Assembly (NCBI GenBank): GCA_043228905.1
Contig: JBHGNT010000008.1
Location: 5,456,001 to 5,520,000 of the forward strand
DNA length: 64,000 bases
Origin: Azolla caroliniana
Lineage: Eukaryota > Polypodiophyta
Reading direction: 5' to 3'
The notes beneath the pieces are model-generated. The model was not told the origin of the DNA and ran no database searches. It saw only the letters and a list, made by a program, of their open reading frames with translations. Shown one piece after another: positions 62,778 through 64,000 of this stretch (positions are counted from its first letter, which is position 1; the number at the start of each line of letters is the position of its first letter). The translations under genes were made by a program, and so were the position numbers.

Positions 62778-64000
62778 ATCACCACACTATTCTTATTTGT
62801 AAGTGAGGAAATATGTTTTTTGTTGGGAAGATTGAAATTCTGTTTTTTGTTGGCAAGAGTACACCTTGAAGCTCATTAAAATGAAGGTTGGGAGGATTGA
62901 AATTATGTTGCGAAGAGGGGAGGGAAGAGGGCTCTTTGATAATGTGGGAGGAAATATGCTTGCCAACTTATGAAAGATTGTCCCAAGAAGAAAACAAATA
63001 ACATATTATATTTAACCACATCCTTTTCTTTGATATTTGTTTATCATGACAAATGGCCCACTTAGAATTTCCACATTACAACAATAATATATGTTGTTCT
63101 CTTCAATTGCAAAGACATTGTAAAGTTGCCTTACACCAAATTTAACTAACTTCGAAGAGAAAAAGGCTTAGAAGTTGCTTTGTGATGTATTCTCTCCTTG
63201 GCATTAAAACCAAACCAATTACTCTTTTATCATTTTCTTTTGCGAACCCTTTAGTACATTTAGGTATTTAAAAATCGTTTGGGAAGTGAGAGATTGCCAT
63301 CAATAGGAGGGTTACACACACTTGCATTCCTTTTCATGCGACTTGGTAAGCCTTTTATTAGTACATTTATATCTTTACACTATATGAGTCAAGTTTATTA
63401 TAAAGGAACATGTTGATACTAATTTATAACTTATGATTTTTCCTATAAATATATATCAAAAGATTCACTTGACTTTGTTGTCACGAGAATTTGAAAATGA
63501 TAGTGTTATAGCACGTTTGCGAGGAATGCGCCTCCTCAATAGTTACATGATGTCATTGTTGCAATACTAAATAAAGGGTCAAGAAACGAATCATAAATGT
63601 CATAGATATTGGAAGAGCCACAATATGATTTTTCATAAATATATATAGCAGCTAGATTTATTGACCACAGAGGAATCTCACCAAAGCATGCAAAGAGATC
63701 TCTTCAAATATCTAAGGGTTAAGCTAAAAAGATTGCATAATTGATGTATATTCTAGTATTCCCGTGTGAAACCATTTTTAATTGTTTATAAAATCAAAAT
63801 TGTGCATTTTCTCAATTCATTGTCATGTGGTTAAAGAAAAATGATCGCGGAAAGTGTATATATGAACATTTTTTGCTGCTTACATTTGCTTTGTATCTTC
63901 CTCATCAAATAAGCCTTGGTATCACTAGAAAAGTTGATTGATATGGTGTACAACTCTAGTTTCTCTTTTAACAGAAATTCTTGAGGTTATTGTGAAGAAA
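62778..64000. other. Upstream of the peptidase gene, no gene seen
   Basis: AT-rich region to the window end. It should contain the peptidase promoter, on the minus strand. No open frame with coding pattern or repeat array is apparent. Confidence 0.5.

Noticed and set aside
1-64000. Endogenous pararetrovirus, plastid or mitochondrial DNA insert
   Set aside because: No movement protein, coat-protein pattern or organelle gene order was seen; the L17 gene has nuclear introns.

Overview
The window is nuclear DNA of a land plant. The evidence is: split genes with GT-AG introns, a universal stress protein, a mitochondrial-type ribosomal protein L17, an F-box protein and a gamma-glutamyl peptidase, plant telomere-type (CCCTAAA) repeats, tRNA-Met and tRNA-Asp primer sites in retroelements, and AT-rich intergenic DNA. 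Several retroelements are unlike the usual flowering-plant set: a sushi/Tf1/Tcn1-like chromovirus, and a Ty3 element with an FLDD reverse transcriptase and a DHG protease. This hints at a seed-free plant (fern, lycophyte or bryophyte), but that is an inference.

Layout. Bases 1-25590 are a nest of retrotransposons. An Athila/Tat-like element on the minus strand (15523-15554 plus 21110-25590) was hit by two Tork/Tnt1-like copia elements: copia A (1-97 plus 13627-15522, running off the left edge) and the intact copia B (15555-21109). Copia A was hit by a Ty3 element, gypsy B (98-13626, minus). Gypsy B was hit inside its integrase by a young chromovirus (1830-7615, plus). Bases 25600-28110 hold an old Ty3 integrase relic and non-LTR (LINE) relics.

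The gene-bearing part starts near 30.3 kb: a four-exon universal stress protein gene (30645-33157); a hAT-like non-autonomous element carrying a large inverted-repeat insertion (34195-35807); a telo-box region and a small hypothetical gene (36101-36532); two minisatellites (85 bp x 13 and 91 bp x 7); a possible multi-exon gene of unknown function (about 39487-41005); a decayed Ty3 element, gypsy C (42653-47183); a second hAT-like element (47559-48027); the six-exon L17 gene (48256-52196); a single-exon F-box gene (54153-55505); a third hAT-like element (57869-58403); LINE relics (59511-60330); and a four-exon gamma-glutamyl peptidase gene on the minus strand (61117-62777).

The most notable result is in the chromovirus. 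The 12 bases expected at its RNA 5' end (2039-2050, 33 bases below a TATA box) are perfectly complementary to the 12 bases just inside its 5' LTR (2309-2320). This is the arrangement used for self-primed reverse transcription by yeast Tf1 and related elements, in place of a tRNA primer. The same element has a textbook -1 frameshift cassette (G TTA AAC, 6-base spacer, 8-bp stem) at its gag/pol junction. The host genes are unrelated housekeeping or stress genes and form no operon-like unit.
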